Notes: generated by a model from the sequence alone, not told the origin. 64,000 nucleotides of DNA from Ensifer adhaerens (GCF_002007205.1 NZ_LAZS01000005.1:1302001-1366000); one strand, 5' to 3'. Numbered from the stretch's first letter, positions 1-10,330 are shown. Numbers and translations: made by a program.

Positions 1-721
1 CGCCCATCTGGCCACCGGACATGTAGAGCGTCTTGGCGGCGGAGTTGATGATCTGGTCGATCGCCTGCATGGCGAAATTGAAGGTCATGAACTCGACGAT
101 CGGGCGAAGACCGGTCATGGCAGCGCCGACGCCGACGCCGGCAAAGCCGTGCTCGGTGATCGGGGTGTCGATGACACGACGGGCGCCGAACTCCTGCAGC
201 AGGCCTTGCGTGATCTTGTAGGCGCCCTGGTATTCGGCGACTTCTTCGCCCATGACGAAGACGTCGTCGCTGGCGCGCATTTCTTCGGCCATGGCGTCGC
301 GAAGCGCTTCGCGAACGGTCATCGTCACCATCTCGGTGCCGGCCGGGATTGCAGGATCGGCGGCAACTTCGACCTTCGGCTGGGCAGCGACCGGTGCCGG
401 CGCGGATGCAGCCGGCGCTTCGGCAGCGGCTGCCTTCGGAGCCTCGGCCTTAGGTGCTGCGATATCGCCGGCGCCTTCGCCATCCTGCAAGAGCACGGCG
501 ATCGGGGTGTTGACCTTGACGCCTTCGGTGCCGGCGGCGATCAGCAGCTTGCCGATCGTGCCTTCATCGACGGCTTCGACTTCCATCGTGGCCTTGTCGG
601 TCTCGATCTCGGCAATCACGTCGCCCGAGGACACCTTGTCGCCCTCGTTCTTCAGCCATTTCGAGAGCGTGCCTTCCTCCATCGTCGGGGAAAGGGCGGG
701 CATAAGAATTTCTACTGGCAT
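1..721 (-). CDS. pdhB: Pyruvate dehydrogenase E1 component, beta subunit, with N-terminal lipoyl domain (partial)
   Basis: This is the beta subunit of the E1 decarboxylase of the pyruvate dehydrogenase complex, which converts pyruvate to acetyl-CoA. The C-terminus lies beyond the left edge, so about 240 residues are visible. Residues 1-80 form a lipoyl domain with the lipoylation site ETDKATMEV. An Ala/Pro/Lys-rich linker (about 85-125) follows, and then the transketolase-like domain begins with [10 protein letters not shown] and [16 protein letters not shown]. An E1 beta subunit carrying its own lipoyl domain is typical of alphaproteobacteria. The ATG at 721 lies 17 bases after the pdhA stop, so the two are co-transcribed. 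Confidence 0.97.
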   Translation of the reverse strand, partial: MPVEILMPALSPTMEEGTLSKWLKNEGDKVSSGDVIAEIETDKATMEVEAVDEGTIGKLLIAAGTEGVKVNTPIAVLLQDGEGAGDIAAPKAEAPKAAAAEAPAASAPAPVAAQPKVEVAADPAIPAGTEMVTMTVREALRDAMAEEMRASDDVFVMGEEVAEYQGAYKITQGLLQEFGARRVIDTPITEHGFAGVGVGAAMTGLRPIVEFMTFNFAMQAIDQIINSAAKTLYMSGGQMG

Positions 722-738
722 GTTTGTCCCTCCCCGGA

Positions 739-1785
739 TCAAAGCAGGATGTCGGTGTAGAGCTCGGATGCATCCGGCTCCGGATCGGCCTGGGCAAAAT
801 CGGCGCTGTCGGCAACGATGTCGCGGACGTCCTTGTCGATCTGCTTCAGTTCGTCCTCGTTCGCCCAGCCCTTTTCGGTCAGACGTGCTTTCACCTGCTC
901 GATCGGGTCGTGTTCCGACCGCATCTTCTGCACTTCGTCCTTCGAGCGATACTTCGCCGGGTCGGACATCGAGTGGCCGCGATAGCGATAGGTCTGCATC
1001 TCAAGGATGATCGGACCCTTGCCCGAGCGGCAGTGCTCAACGGCCTCGTCGCCGGCGGCCTTGACCGCACGTACGTCCATGCCGTCGACCTGGAAGCCCG
1101 GGATGTTGAAGGAGACGCCGCGCTGCGAGAAGTCGGTCTGTGCCGAAGCCCGCGAAACGGAGGTACCCATGGCGTAGCGGTTGTTCTCGATCACGTAGAT
1201 CACCGGCAGCTTCCAGAGCTGCGCCATGTTGAAGCTTTCGTAGACCTGGCCCTGGTTGGCCGCACCGTCACCGAAATAGGCAACGGAAACATTGTCGTTG
1301 CCGCGATAGCGGTTGGCGAAGGCAAGACCGGTGCCGAGCGACACCTGGGCGCCGACGATGCCGTGACCACCGTAGAAATGCTTTTCCTTGGAGAACATGT
1401 GCATCGAGCCGCCCTTCCCCTTGGAAAGACCGCTGCGACGACCGGTGAGTTCGGCCATGACGCCGCGGGCGCTCATGCCGCAGGCCAGCATGTGGCCATG
1501 ATCACGGTAGGCGGTGATAACCTGATCGCCCTCTTTAAGCGCCATCTGCATGCCGACGACGACAGCTTCCTGGCCGATGTAGAGGTGACAGAAGCCACCG
1601 ATGAAGCCCATGCCATAGAGCTGGCCGGCCTTCTCCTCGAAACGCCGGATCAACAGCATTTCGCGGTAGGCGCTCAGGTCTTCTTCCTTGGAGAATTCGG
1701 CGAACGTGCCGCCGTTGAAGTCTTTCTTCGCCGGCTTTGCGGCACTCTTGCGGCTGGAAACGGACGCGGATTTTCGCGGAGCCAT
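739..1785 (-). CDS. pdhA: Pyruvate dehydrogenase E1 component, alpha subunit
   Basis: This is the thiamine-diphosphate-binding alpha subunit (348 aa) of the pyruvate dehydrogenase E1 heterotetramer. After a basic Ala/Ser/Lys-rich N-terminus (residues 1-25), the E1 domain starts at [18 protein letters not shown]. The ThDP motif runs from [13 protein letters not shown] to NNRYAMGT. The phosphorylation-loop type segment [11 protein letters not shown] is also present. Length is normal for the family. It is the first gene of a pdhA-pdhB operon (17-base gap). A perfect inverted repeat at 1853-1880, just upstream of the start, is a candidate operator. Confidence 0.98.
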   Translation of the reverse strand: MAPRKSASVSSRKSAAKPAKKDFNGGTFAEFSKEEDLSAYREMLLIRRFEEKAGQLYGMGFIGGFCHLYIGQEAVVVGMQMALKEGDQVITAYRDHGHMLACGMSARGVMAELTGRRSGLSKGKGGSMHMFSKEKHFYGGHGIVGAQVSLGTGLAFANRYRGNDNVSVAYFGDGAANQGQVYESFNMAQLWKLPVIYVIENNRYAMGTSVSRASAQTDFSQRGVSFNIPGFQVDGMDVRAVKAAGDEAVEHCRSGKGPIILEMQTYRYRGHSMSDPAKYRSKDEVQKMRSEHDPIEQVKARLTEKGWANEDELKQIDKDVRDIVADSADFAQADPEPDASELYTDILL

Positions 1786-1852
1786 TCGTTCCTCCCAATG
1801 GTTAGCCTTTTGCGGTTACCATAGGGAAAGAAAGCGGACACAGCAATGCCAT

Positions 1853-1880
1853 ATTTGCATGGCTCACATTCCATGCAAAT
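1853..1880 (-). promoter_or_regulatory. 10-bp perfect inverted repeat upstream of pdhA, candidate operator
   Basis: The arms ATTTGCATGG (1853-1862) and CCATGCAAAT (1871-1880) are exact reverse complements separated by 8 bases. They lie about 70 bases upstream of the pdhA start, in the AT-rich gap between ftsB and pdhA. No T-run follows on either strand, which argues against a terminator. The arm spacing suits a dimeric repressor or activator. The regulator is unknown. Confidence 0.5.
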
Positions 1881-1921
1881 AGTTGATTTTTCTCTACAAA
1901 TTTCGATTAACTGAATTCAGG

Positions 1922-2242
1922 TTAATTCGCAGCGCGGTGAAAAATGACGATCTCGTCACTTCGCGACATGTTGAGCGCGAGGCGAGCCTTTTCATCCAGC
2001 ATGTCCCGTTCCAGCGACCCATCACTCATCAGCTGAACCTCCTTTTCGAGGATCATTCGCTGCTTCGTGAGCTTATCCAGCCGCGCCTGCCGCTCGACGA
2101 TCTGGCGATCGAATTGCTCGGTCGCCTTGAGGCCGTAGCCGCCGTGAATGGAATGATAGCCGAAGTAGGAGAGAAAGGCGACCGCGATCAGCGGCATCAC
2201 CAGCCGACCCAGTTTCCGTTTCTTATGATGCCGTGTCCACAT
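1922..2242 (-). CDS. ftsB: Septum formation initiator protein, FtsB/DivIC family
   Basis: A small bitopic membrane protein of 106 aa. A short basic cytoplasmic N-terminus (MWTRHHKKRKLGR) is followed by one membrane segment (about 15-30). A coiled coil then covers about 40-75 (QFDRQIVERQARLDKLTKQ) and the tail reads DEKARLALNMSRSDEIVIF. This is the FtsB/DivIC layout; FtsB bridges FtsQ and FtsL in the divisome. The position between eno and pdhA is the usual one in alphaproteobacteria. It is called by architecture and context, because the family is short and diverges quickly. Confidence 0.85.
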   Translation of the reverse strand: MWTRHHKKRKLGRLVMPLIAVAFLSYFGYHSIHGGYGLKATEQFDRQIVERQARLDKLTKQRMILEKEVQLMSDGSLERDMLDEKARLALNMSRSDEIVIFHRAAN

Positions 2243-2320
2243 GCATTCACGCCCTGATACGCAGTACGGACATCAGATTAGCGGCGATTGATTAACCGAC
2301 CGTTGACCATGAACGGCAGG

Positions 2321-2356
2321 AAAATAGAAACCCGCCCACATTGCGATGTGGACGGG
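2321..2356 (-). terminator. Intrinsic terminator downstream of eno
   Basis: An 11-bp stem with one mismatch (2331-2341 with 2346-2356) has a 4-base loop. In the minus direction it runs into a T-rich stretch (A-rich 2321-2330 on the plus strand). It lies about 65 bases after the eno stop. Confidence 0.7.
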
Positions 2357-2421
2357 CTTCTTTTCGTTAGCGCTGCAGAGCGACCTTCGCGCACCGGACA
2401 AGGCGCGCGGGTGCTAGAGGA

Positions 2422-3801
<1,380 letters not shown>

Positions 3802-3833
3802 TCATGAAAATTTCACGGAACGCCGCTGATGGC

Positions 3834-4676
3834 TCAGCTCTTGGCGATCGCGTCGAAGGCGAGCAGCTTTTCGAGCAGCCGCGGCATGTCCTTCAGATGC
3901 ACCATATTCGGGCCGTCCGACGGTGCATTGTCCGGGTCTTCGTGCGTCTCGACGAACACACCTGCGACCCCGACGGCGACAGCGGCGCGCGCGAGGGTCT
4001 CGACGAATTCACGCTGGCCGCCGGAGGAGCCGCCCTGCCCGCCCGGCTGCTGCACCGAGTGGGTGGCGTCGAAGACGACGGGCGCGCCGAGCGAGGCCAT
4101 GATCGGCAGCGAGCGCATATCGGAGACCAGCGTGTTGTAGCCGAAGGAGGCGCCGCGCTCGCAGAGCATGACATTGGGGTTGCCGCTCTCGGTGAACTTC
4201 GCCAGCACGTTCTTCATGTCCCAGGGCGCCAGGAACTGGCCCTTCTTGACGTTGATCGCGCGGCCGGTCTTGGCGGCGGCGACGAGAAGGTCGGTTTGGC
4301 GCGACAGGAAGGCCGGGATCTGCAGGATGTCGACCGTCGGGGCGACCAAAGCGCATTGCTCTTCGGTGTGGATGTCGGTCAGAACCGGAAAGCCGAATTC
4401 CTTCTTCAGGTCGGCGAAGATTTCCATCGCCTTGTCGAGACCGATGCCACGCTTGCCCGAAAGCGACGTGCGGTTGGCCTTGTCGAAGGAGGACTTGTAG
4501 ACGAGGCCGAGGCCGAGCTTGTTGCAGAGTTCGGAGAGCGCGCCCGCCATCATGAAGGCGTGTTCACGGCTCTCCATCTGGCAGGGGCCGGCGATCAGCG
4601 ACAACTTCTCGGTCTGTGCGAAGACGACCTGACGGGCGCCCTCACCGACAACGACTCTGACATTGGTTTTCATCAT
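3834..4676 (-). CDS. kdsA: 3-deoxy-8-phosphooctulonate synthase (KDO-8-P synthase)
   Basis: It condenses arabinose 5-phosphate with PEP to give KDO 8-phosphate, the precursor of the lipopolysaccharide inner core. The protein has 280 aa. Motifs include [33 protein letters not shown] and [12 protein letters not shown], all typical of KdsA. The ATG at 4676 overlaps the stop of the upstream gene as TGATG, so the two are probably translationally coupled. An in-frame TTG lies one codon upstream and an ATG one codon downstream. Confidence 0.98.
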   Translation of the reverse strand: MMKTNVRVVVGEGARQVVFAQTEKLSLIAGPCQMESREHAFMMAGALSELCNKLGLGLVYKSSFDKANRTSLSGKRGIGLDKAMEIFADLKKEFGFPVLTDIHTEEQCALVAPTVDILQIPAFLSRQTDLLVAAAKTGRAINVKKGQFLAPWDMKNVLAKFTESGNPNVMLCERGASFGYNTLVSDMRSLPIMASLGAPVVFDATHSVQQPGGQGGSSGGQREFVETLARAAVAVGVAGVFVETHEDPDNAPSDGPNMVHLKDMPRLLEKLLAFDAIAKS

Positions 4677-5566
4677 CAAACTCCAAACGCGAAGATCACC
4701 CCTTGCCCCGGCATTTCGGGGACAATGAGGCGCCCGCCCATTTCTGCAAATTCGATATCGTTCTCGGCAAAGAGCGCCCGCGTTGCCTCGAGATCGGCGA
4801 CGCGGAAAACAACCGCCCGCCCGCGCAGGCCCCGCTCGGCGTCGCGCACCGAGCGGCCGAAGAAGGCTTCCATGCCGGCGGCGTTCAGCACCGAGACCTT
4901 GGCATTGGTGGTCGCGACATCCATGCCGAAGGAATGCGCCGTGACCTCGCGCTCGTCGACCGCTTCCTGCAGCAGGTACTGGAAATCGGTCGGATTGGTT
5001 TCCGACAGAACCACTTCGCTTATCCCGATCACGCCGTTGCCGTGCTGCTCCAGCGCCGCCCGATCGGTGGGGAGCGCCCGGATGCGCTGACAGTTGAAGA
5101 GGAAGAGATCCGGCGCGCGCAGGTCGGCGGCAAAGGCAAGGCGGAACGATCCCAGACCTTCGCGGCCATCCGGCAGCTTCATCGGCCGGGAAAACTCCAG
5201 CATATCGCCGCCGGAGATGCCGCGGGCGCGAAAGCGGATGTGGTCGCTCGCCGCATCCTCGGTGCCGAAGACCAGCGCCGAGAGGCCTTCCGGTCCCTGG
5301 CGGAAACGAAACGCCTGATCACGCGCCACAAAGGCATTGCCGTCGAGTGCAGCGGCTTCGCACTCCTCGCGGGACGCTATGGCTAGCGGTTCGAGATAGG
5401 TGCCGTCGGCAAAGAAGACGCAGGCATTTTCGGTGCCGAAGGGATGGCGGGCATCGTCGGCGACGGTGAAGCCGAGATTGGAAAGCCGACGCCGCGCCTG
5501 GGTAAGCGTATCCACCGGCAGCACGAGGTGATCGAGCGGGCGGGTGGTGCGCTTGGAGAGGCTCAT
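4676..5566 (-). CDS. VOC/glyoxalase-like domain protein
   Basis: A 296-aa protein with the glyoxalase-like fold. The N-terminal half begins [20 protein letters not shown] and contains [20 protein letters not shown] second repeat near 180-290 includes [19 protein letters not shown] and [19 protein letters not shown]. The family (Glyoxalase_3-like) has no single known substrate. It shares TGATG coupling with kdsA. The ATG at 5566 follows an AGGGAAC ribosome-binding site; the longer open frame upstream lacks one. Function beyond the fold is not assigned. Confidence 0.85.
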   Translation of the reverse strand: MSLSKRTTRPLDHLVLPVDTLTQARRRLSNLGFTVADDARHPFGTENACVFFADGTYLEPLAIASREECEAAALDGNAFVARDQAFRFRQGPEGLSALVFGTEDAASDHIRFRARGISGGDMLEFSRPMKLPDGREGLGSFRLAFAADLRAPDLFLFNCQRIRALPTDRAALEQHGNGVIGISEVVLSETNPTDFQYLLQEAVDEREVTAHSFGMDVATTNAKVSVLNAAGMEAFFGRSVRDAERGLRGRAVVFRVADLEATRALFAENDIEFAEMGGRLIVPEMPGQGVIFAFGV

Positions 5567-5686
5567 GGCGTGTTCCCTGATGGTTCGCCGCTGTTTGCAA
5601 CTTTTGGCCGGCGAATGCAAGCCGGGTCGCGACCAGGGAACGGATCAGCGGTCCGGGTTCGAGGCGTTGCCGCAAACACGAACGGC

Positions 5687-5702
5687 CCGCGGCCGGCCGC
5701 GG
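5687..5702. repeat. 16-bp perfect GC palindrome
   Basis: CCGCGGCCGGCCGCGG is its own reverse complement and lies between the VOC gene and the small lipoprotein gene. It could form a strong hairpin downstream of the lipoprotein gene, but no U-tract follows. No function is assigned. Confidence 0.5.
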
Positions 5703-5747
5703 CCGCCGCGGATCATGCTTGTCAGCGGGAGACGAACCGCCGGAAGG

Positions 5748-5918
5748 TCAGTAGTAGCCCGGCGCCGTCGTGGCGTTGGCCGTGTTCCCCGCACCGAGAC
5801 CGGGGGCGAACGTCTGAGGCTGCGTGTAGGACGTATTGGTCGAGGACGTCGAGGCACAACCCGAAAGCCCCAGCACGGCGACCGCCAAAGGCACGAACAA
5901 CAAAGCGATGAAGCGCAT
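5748..5918 (-). CDS. Small lipoprotein, unknown function
   Basis: This 56-aa protein starts at the ATG at 5918. It has a hydrophobic signal peptide ending in the lipobox LSGC (Cys about residue 21), so it should be lipid-anchored. The mature part is short, low-complexity and rich in Ser, Thr, Asn and Ala (CASTSSTNTSYTQPQ), ending APGYY. The longer upstream frame lacks coding character. Small lipoproteins of this type are common in rhizobia. No function is suggested. Confidence 0.65.
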   Translation of the reverse strand: MRFIALLFVPLAVAVLGLSGCASTSSTNTSYTQPQTFAPGLGAGNTANATTAPGYY

Positions 5919-6125
5919 ACGGATGGACCCCTTTCCAGTTTCGCTGCCGAACAGAAAAGTACGAAACCGGTGCCTTGGCGAGTACGTAACAGTAACGCTG
6001 CGTAACACGACACGATGATCGACGAGCAGCATTGCCCTGAAAAGCAACCGCGGGTTATCGCAGGCGCCCGCGATTGCTCTGTGGGTGGCGCGCACCAGAA
6101 GGCGCGCGTTCCTCAAACGATTACT

Positions 6126-6938
6126 TCAAAGGCCGAGATCGCTCTTGATGGCAAAGGTGGCGATGAAGGTCGGCACGAACCTGTCGATCAGGAAACGAGC
6201 CGACGGCTGCCAATCCTCGTGGAAGCCGGCCAACAGGAAACCGGCCTGCAATTGCCCCTCGATCTGCGCGGACAGGCTATGCCCGAACACCAGGGCTTCG
6301 CCCCGATCGATCTTGGCCTGTACGACATCGGGAGCGAAATGCTCCGCCTCGGCAAAGGGGAGCCGGTAAGCCGGCCGGATGAGGCCCTTTTCCGCATGAC
6401 CCGAATCCCGGTCGCCGACGAAAACGATCGGATTGTAGAAGCTCGAAAGCAGTCGGCCGCCGGTCTTCAGAACCCGGTGGCATTCCTGCCAGACCGGCTG
6501 GATATCCGGAACATAGAGATTCGAGATCGGATGAAAGACGATATCGAAGGTCTCATCCGCAAACACTGAGAGATCTCGCATGTCGCCCTGCACGGCCGAA
6601 AGCGACAGCCCCTCGCGTTCGGCGACGCGCCGGTCCTGATCGAGTTGCCCCTCGGAGATGTCGAAGACCGTGACCTCGGCGCCAGCCGCAGCCAGGATCG
6701 GAGCCTGCTGGCCGCCGGCGGACGCCAGGCACAGGATTTTCTTGCCCCTGACGTCAGGCAGCCAGCCCTTCGGCAGATCGCCGGGCGTCAGCCGCGCCTG
6801 CCACTGCCCTTTGCGGGCGTCGGCGATCATCTCCGGTGGTACCGGACGCGACCATTCGCAGCCCTGGCTTACCTGCCTGTCCCACGCCTGGCGATTGTGA
6901 TCGATGATATCGAGATTGAAGGAGGAAATATCTTGCAT
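6126..6938 (-). CDS. SAM-dependent class I methyltransferase
   Basis: A 270-aa protein with a Methyltransf_11/25-type domain. SAM-binding motif I is KKILCLASAGGQQAPILAAAGAEVTVFDIS (in part), followed by GDMRDLSVFADETFDIVFHP (motifs II/III) and the post-motif VLKTGGRLLSSFYNP. The C-terminal 100 residues probably form the substrate pocket. The substrate is unknown. The ATG at 6938 follows AGGGAC. The gene is flanked by intergenic DNA on both sides and appears monocistronic. Confidence 0.85.
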   Translation of the reverse strand: MQDISSFNLDIIDHNRQAWDRQVSQGCEWSRPVPPEMIADARKGQWQARLTPGDLPKGWLPDVRGKKILCLASAGGQQAPILAAAGAEVTVFDISEGQLDQDRRVAEREGLSLSAVQGDMRDLSVFADETFDIVFHPISNLYVPDIQPVWQECHRVLKTGGRLLSSFYNPIVFVGDRDSGHAEKGLIRPAYRLPFAEAEHFAPDVVQAKIDRGEALVFGHSLSAQIEGQLQAGFLLAGFHEDWQPSARFLIDRFVPTFIATFAIKSDLGL

Positions 6939-7464
6939 GTTCGGTCCCTGGAAACTTTGTCCTGATGTGACCGCTCACGAAGGCGAATGGAGATCGCAGG
7001 CAGAAATGCCTCGGCGTTCGTCCGTCGATGCGGATCGCAGCAATGCCATCGTCCATCCTCTTCGCAAGCGAAGTTGAGGCGATTCGGTTTTCACCGGGCA
7101 TTACTGGCGCATTGGACGACGCTCCTCTGTTTGCGACCGCAAGCTATCGGGCGGGCGGCTGACGGTCAATGCCGGTGACGATGGCTTTGGGCGCGCCGAC
7201 TGTGGCGCGGCGTCGCATCGCGTTCGAACCCTTCTCAAGCACGAGCGAATATCCGGAGTGTCCGGCACGTTATCCCACTGCGTGTGATTTCAACCGCTTG
7301 AGAAGCGGGCGCAATCGCGTAAAGTTGGTCGATTGCAGCCTGGGGTTACGCCAGGCGCAGGCTGAGGGGCAGCGCTTGATCCTATTGTTGAAACGCATCC
7401 GGGCTAGGTCGATACGCTCTGCAAGGCGCGTCGACCCGTCGGTTCCGACCGGATTTGAAACCGC
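6939..7464. other. Intergenic region between divergent genes, no convincing gene
   Basis: These 526 bases separate the minus-strand methyltransferase from the plus-strand phospholipid-type operon. I see small hairpins (for example CCTGG/CCAGG near 7340) but no tRNA, terminator or gene. A 99-codon frame ending at 7468 has no ribosome-binding site and an unlikely composition. Promoters for both flanking units should lie here. Confidence 0.5.
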
Positions 7465-8112
7465 ATGATCCGCGATCTGACGGCCAAGCTGGCTTCCATC
7501 GCCATCATGATGTTTGCGCGCGCACTGACGGCGGCCCGCGCCATCTGGCATGAGACCGGCCTGCCGCCGAAGCAGAGCGTCTATTTCGCCAACCACTCCA
7601 GCCACGGCGATTTCGTGCTGGTCTGGGCGGTCTTGCCGCCTTGGCTCAGGGAACGCGCACGGCCGGTCGCAGGCGCGGAGTACTGGCTGAAATCGAAACT
7701 CTCCGCCTTCATCGGCCGCGACGTCTTCGACGCCGTGCTGATCGAGCGAGACCCGGAGGCGCGCACCCAGGATCCGGTCGAGCAGATGACGACCGTGCTC
7801 AACGACGGCTCATCGCTCATCCTCTTTCCCGAGGGGACCCGCAACCAGACCGAGGCGCGTTTGCTGCCCTTCAAGAGTGGGCTCTACCACCTTGCCTGCA
7901 AGCGGCCGGACGTGGCGCTGGTTCCCGTCTGGATCAACAATCTCAACCGCGTCATGCCCAAGGGAGAGTTCGTGCCGATCCCGCTGATCTGTACCGTAAC
8001 CTTCGGCGAACCGATGCGCCTCAAGGCGCAGGAGACGAAGGAAGAATTCATCGCACGCGCCGAGGCCGCCCTGCTCGCGCTTTCCCCCACTTCGACGGAA
8101 GACAATGCATGA
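7465..8112 (+). CDS. 1-acyl-sn-glycerol-3-phosphate acyltransferase-like protein (PlsC family)
   Basis: A 215-aa LPLAT/PlsC-family acyltransferase. The catalytic block NHSSHGD (H-x4-D, about residue 43) and the phosphate-binding block LFPEGTRNQ (about 115) are both intact. The later VALVPVWINN block is also present. It is the first gene of a four-gene plus-strand run with the cdsA-like, membrane-protein and phosphatidyltransferase genes. Its TGA overlaps the next ATG as ATGA. An accessory lysophospholipid acyltransferase role is inferred. The set recalls the E. coli ynbABC genes, which also have no settled function. Confidence 0.85.
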   Translation: MIRDLTAKLASIAIMMFARALTAARAIWHETGLPPKQSVYFANHSSHGDFVLVWAVLPPWLRERARPVAGAEYWLKSKLSAFIGRDVFDAVLIERDPEARTQDPVEQMTTVLNDGSSLILFPEGTRNQTEARLLPFKSGLYHLACKRPDVALVPVWINNLNRVMPKGEFVPIPLICTVTFGEPMRLKAQETKEEFIARAEAALLALSPTSTEDNA

Positions 8113-9059
8113 GCACGGCAAGTCTGGACATGCTCAAACTGCTCTCAGGCGTCGGCGGTATTCTCGTTCTGGCGTCGAGCATCGGTTACGTGCTCAAGCA
8201 GAGGCTGTCACCCGACGGTACGAACGGCGCGATAGAAAACCTCAACGCCCGCATCAAGGCCTGGTGGGCGATGGTCATTCTGATCGCGATCGCCTTCGTC
8301 GCCGGCAGGGTCGGCGTGCTCCTGCTCTTTGCCTTCTGCTCGTTTGCGGCGCTGCGCGAATTCATCACGCTCATCAACACGCGGCGCGCCGATCACTGGG
8401 CGATCGCCGCCGCCTTCTTCGTCGTGCTGCCGATCAACTACTTCCTGCTCTGGGCGGAAGAGTATGGCATCTATTCGATCTTCGTGCCGGTCTATGCCTT
8501 CCTGTTGATGCCGATCATCGCGGTGATGCGCGGCGACACGCGCGACTTCCTGCTCAGGATCTCCGAGGTACAGTGGGCGCTGATGATCTGCGTCTTCTGC
8601 GCCTCGCACGTCCCGGCGCTGCTGACCCTGCAGATCCCGGGATACGAGGGGCGCAACGTGCTTCTCATCGCCTTCCTCGTCATCGTCGTGCAGTCGAGCG
8701 ACGTGCTGCAGTATGTCTGGGGCAAGCTCTTCGGCAAAACCAAGATCGCGCCCACCCTTTCGCCCTCGAAGACGGTCGAGGGCTTTGTAGGCGGGGTTGC
8801 GAGCGCAACCCTGATCGGCGCGTCGCTCTGGTGGATCACCCCGTTCACGCCCGTGCAGGCGGCGCTGATGTCGCTCATCATCACTCTGATGGGCTTCTTC
8901 GGCGGGCTTGTGATGTCGGCAATCAAGCGGGACCGCGGCGTGAAGGACTGGGGACACCTGATCGAGGGCCATGGCGGCCTGATCGACAGGCTGGATTCCG
9001 TCGTGTTCTCGGCGCCGATCTTCTTCCATCTGACGCGTTACTGGTGGTCGCTGACATGA
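8109..9059 (+). CDS. CDP-diglyceride synthase-like protein (CdsA family)
   Basis: An integral membrane protein of 316 aa with about eight hydrophobic segments. The C-terminal part contains the complete CdsA signature: SAIKRDRGVKD, then GHGGLIDRLDS (about residues 265-292). CdsA makes CDP-diacylglycerol from phosphatidate and CTP, and the intact signature argues for catalysis. It is a second-type CdsA, linked to accessory lipid genes rather than to frr/uppS. The start ATG overlaps the acyltransferase stop and the stop overlaps the next start (both ATGA). Confidence 0.88.
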   Translation: MSTASLDMLKLLSGVGGILVLASSIGYVLKQRLSPDGTNGAIENLNARIKAWWAMVILIAIAFVAGRVGVLLLFAFCSFAALREFITLINTRRADHWAIAAAFFVVLPINYFLLWAEEYGIYSIFVPVYAFLLMPIIAVMRGDTRDFLLRISEVQWALMICVFCASHVPALLTLQIPGYEGRNVLLIAFLVIVVQSSDVLQYVWGKLFGKTKIAPTLSPSKTVEGFVGGVASATLIGASLWWITPFTPVQAALMSLIITLMGFFGGLVMSAIKRDRGVKDWGHLIEGHGGLIDRLDSVVFSAPIFFHLTRYWWSLT

Positions 9060-9454
9060 TCGCCAAACTGAAGGGATTGGCATCGAGCGGCGTCGTGCAC
9101 GTGGCATTTGCCTTTGTCGCCATGGGCGGCTGGGCGCTTTTTGCCAACCGCCATCACCCGGTGCCCAAGCCGCTCGTTGCCGGCGTCGTCCAAGGTACGC
9201 TTTCGGCGCTTTTGACGCTCTACCTCAAGACAGCGGTCGATGCGCTTTCGAGGCGGTTCAGCGGTGCGGGCCGCTTGATCCTGCCTCCGCTCGTCGCTTG
9301 CCTTGGTTCATCTGCAGCGCTCGTGGTGATCCACGCCGCCAGCGGCACGCCAGAGATCCTCAAGACGATTGCGCTGCCGCTCACGGTATCGACTACTTAT
9401 GCCGCCCTCTACAACTACTCCATCAGCCGAGGCGCACATGACCGAAACCGGTGA
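9056..9454 (+). CDS. Hypothetical integral membrane protein of the phospholipid-type operon
   Basis: A 132-aa protein with about four membrane segments: FAFVAMGGWALFANR, then segments near residues 38-60, 70-98 and 102-120. The ATG overlaps the CdsA-like stop as ATGA, and its 3' end overlaps the next gene by 17 bases. This placement makes it a real gene despite the lack of a recognised domain. It may be a subunit or flippase-like partner of the neighbouring lipid enzymes; that is inference from position only. Confidence 0.75.
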   Translation: MIAKLKGLASSGVVHVAFAFVAMGGWALFANRHHPVPKPLVAGVVQGTLSALLTLYLKTAVDALSRRFSGAGRLILPPLVACLGSSAALVVIHAASGTPEILKTIALPLTVSTTYAALYNYSISRGAHDRNR

Positions 9455-10094
9455 CCGCAGGCCGCTCGCAAGCCGCAACACCCGCTGGGCGCAGGCCATC
9501 GCACGCCGCTTGGCATCGATGAGCATCACGCCGAACCGGATCTCGCAGGCGAGCATGCTGGCAGCGGCACTGGGCGGCCTTTCCTTCTGGCTTGCCGGCG
9601 AAACGGAAGATGGTTCGCGAGCGGCGCTGTACATTGCTGCCGCTCTCTTTTGCCAAATGCGCCTGCTCTGCAATCTCTTCGACGGCATGGTGGCCGTCGA
9701 GGGCGGCAAGGGCGAGGCCGACGGCCCGTTCTGGAACGAATTCCCCGACCGGGTCGCCGACATCCTCATCTTCATCGGCGCCGGATACGGGATCGGCGTC
9801 CCGGCCCTCGGTTACGCGGCAGCCGCCTTCGCCGTGCTGACGGCCTATGTGCGCGAGCTCGGCCGGGCCAATGGCGCGCCAAGCGACTTCTCCGGCCCGA
9901 TGGCCAAACAGCACCGCATGGCGACGATGACGGCCGCTGCCGTGCTGTCCGCCTTTGAAGGTCTCTGGCTCGGCGATGGCGAAGTCCTCTGGATTGCCCT
10001 GTTGCTGGTCGCAGCCGGCGCGGCGTTGACGGCGCTGCTGCGAGCCCGCCGGCAGATTTCCTGGCTTCGGCACGGCGAGACCGACAAGCGCTAA
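9438..10094 (+). CDS. CDP-alcohol phosphatidyltransferase-like protein with altered active-site motif
   Basis: A 218-aa membrane protein of the CDP-alcohol phosphatidyltransferase fold. The family motif is D-x2-DG-x2-AR-x8-G-x3-D-x3-D. Here the spacing is kept exactly but the residues read N-LF-DG-MV-AV, eight residues, G-PFW-N-EFP-D (about residues 79-103). Two metal-ligand Asp are Asn and the Arg is Val. The second and last Asp are kept. The protein could be inactive, use a different metal geometry, or belong to a distinct subfamily. It is the last gene of the four-gene operon. The ATG at 9438 lies inside the previous gene. Confidence 0.8.
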   Translation: MTETGDRRPLASRNTRWAQAIARRLASMSITPNRISQASMLAAALGGLSFWLAGETEDGSRAALYIAAALFCQMRLLCNLFDGMVAVEGGKGEADGPFWNEFPDRVADILIFIGAGYGIGVPALGYAAAAFAVLTAYVRELGRANGAPSDFSGPMAKQHRMATMTAAAVLSAFEGLWLGDGEVLWIALLLVAAGAALTALLRARRQISWLRHGETDKR

Positions 10095-10162
10095 CCGCAT
10101 CTTCACAAACGTCCGACACGGCCGACGGAATATGTTCCGCCGCCCCTTGACGTTTGTTCCTT

Positions 10163-10182
10163 ATTAGATTGACTAGTCTATT
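10163..10182 (+). promoter_or_regulatory. GACTAGTC palindrome upstream of the DUF418 gene, candidate operator
   Basis: An AT-rich patch carries the 8-bp palindrome GACTAGTC (10171-10178), flanked by TAGA to the left and TA to the right. It lies about 150 bases before the DUF418 start. A TTGACG hexamer sits at 10147-10152. This resembles TetR-type operators, but no such regulator is adjacent. Confidence 0.3.
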
Positions 10183-10330
10183 TATTAAATGACTCTGGTG
10201 TCATGAACCTGCCCCGGCGCCATAGGCCTCCCGCCTCGGCGGCCGCCGAAGTAGCGTCATCGCGTCGAGAGTAAATTTTTCAATAGGTTATGGCGCGATC
10301 CTCCTGCGCCTGCCGCAACGGAGACCACCG

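Noticed and set aside
7169-7468. 99-codon frame ending in the start of the acyltransferase gene
   Set aside because: No ribosome-binding site and an Arg/Ser/Pro-rich composition without family features.
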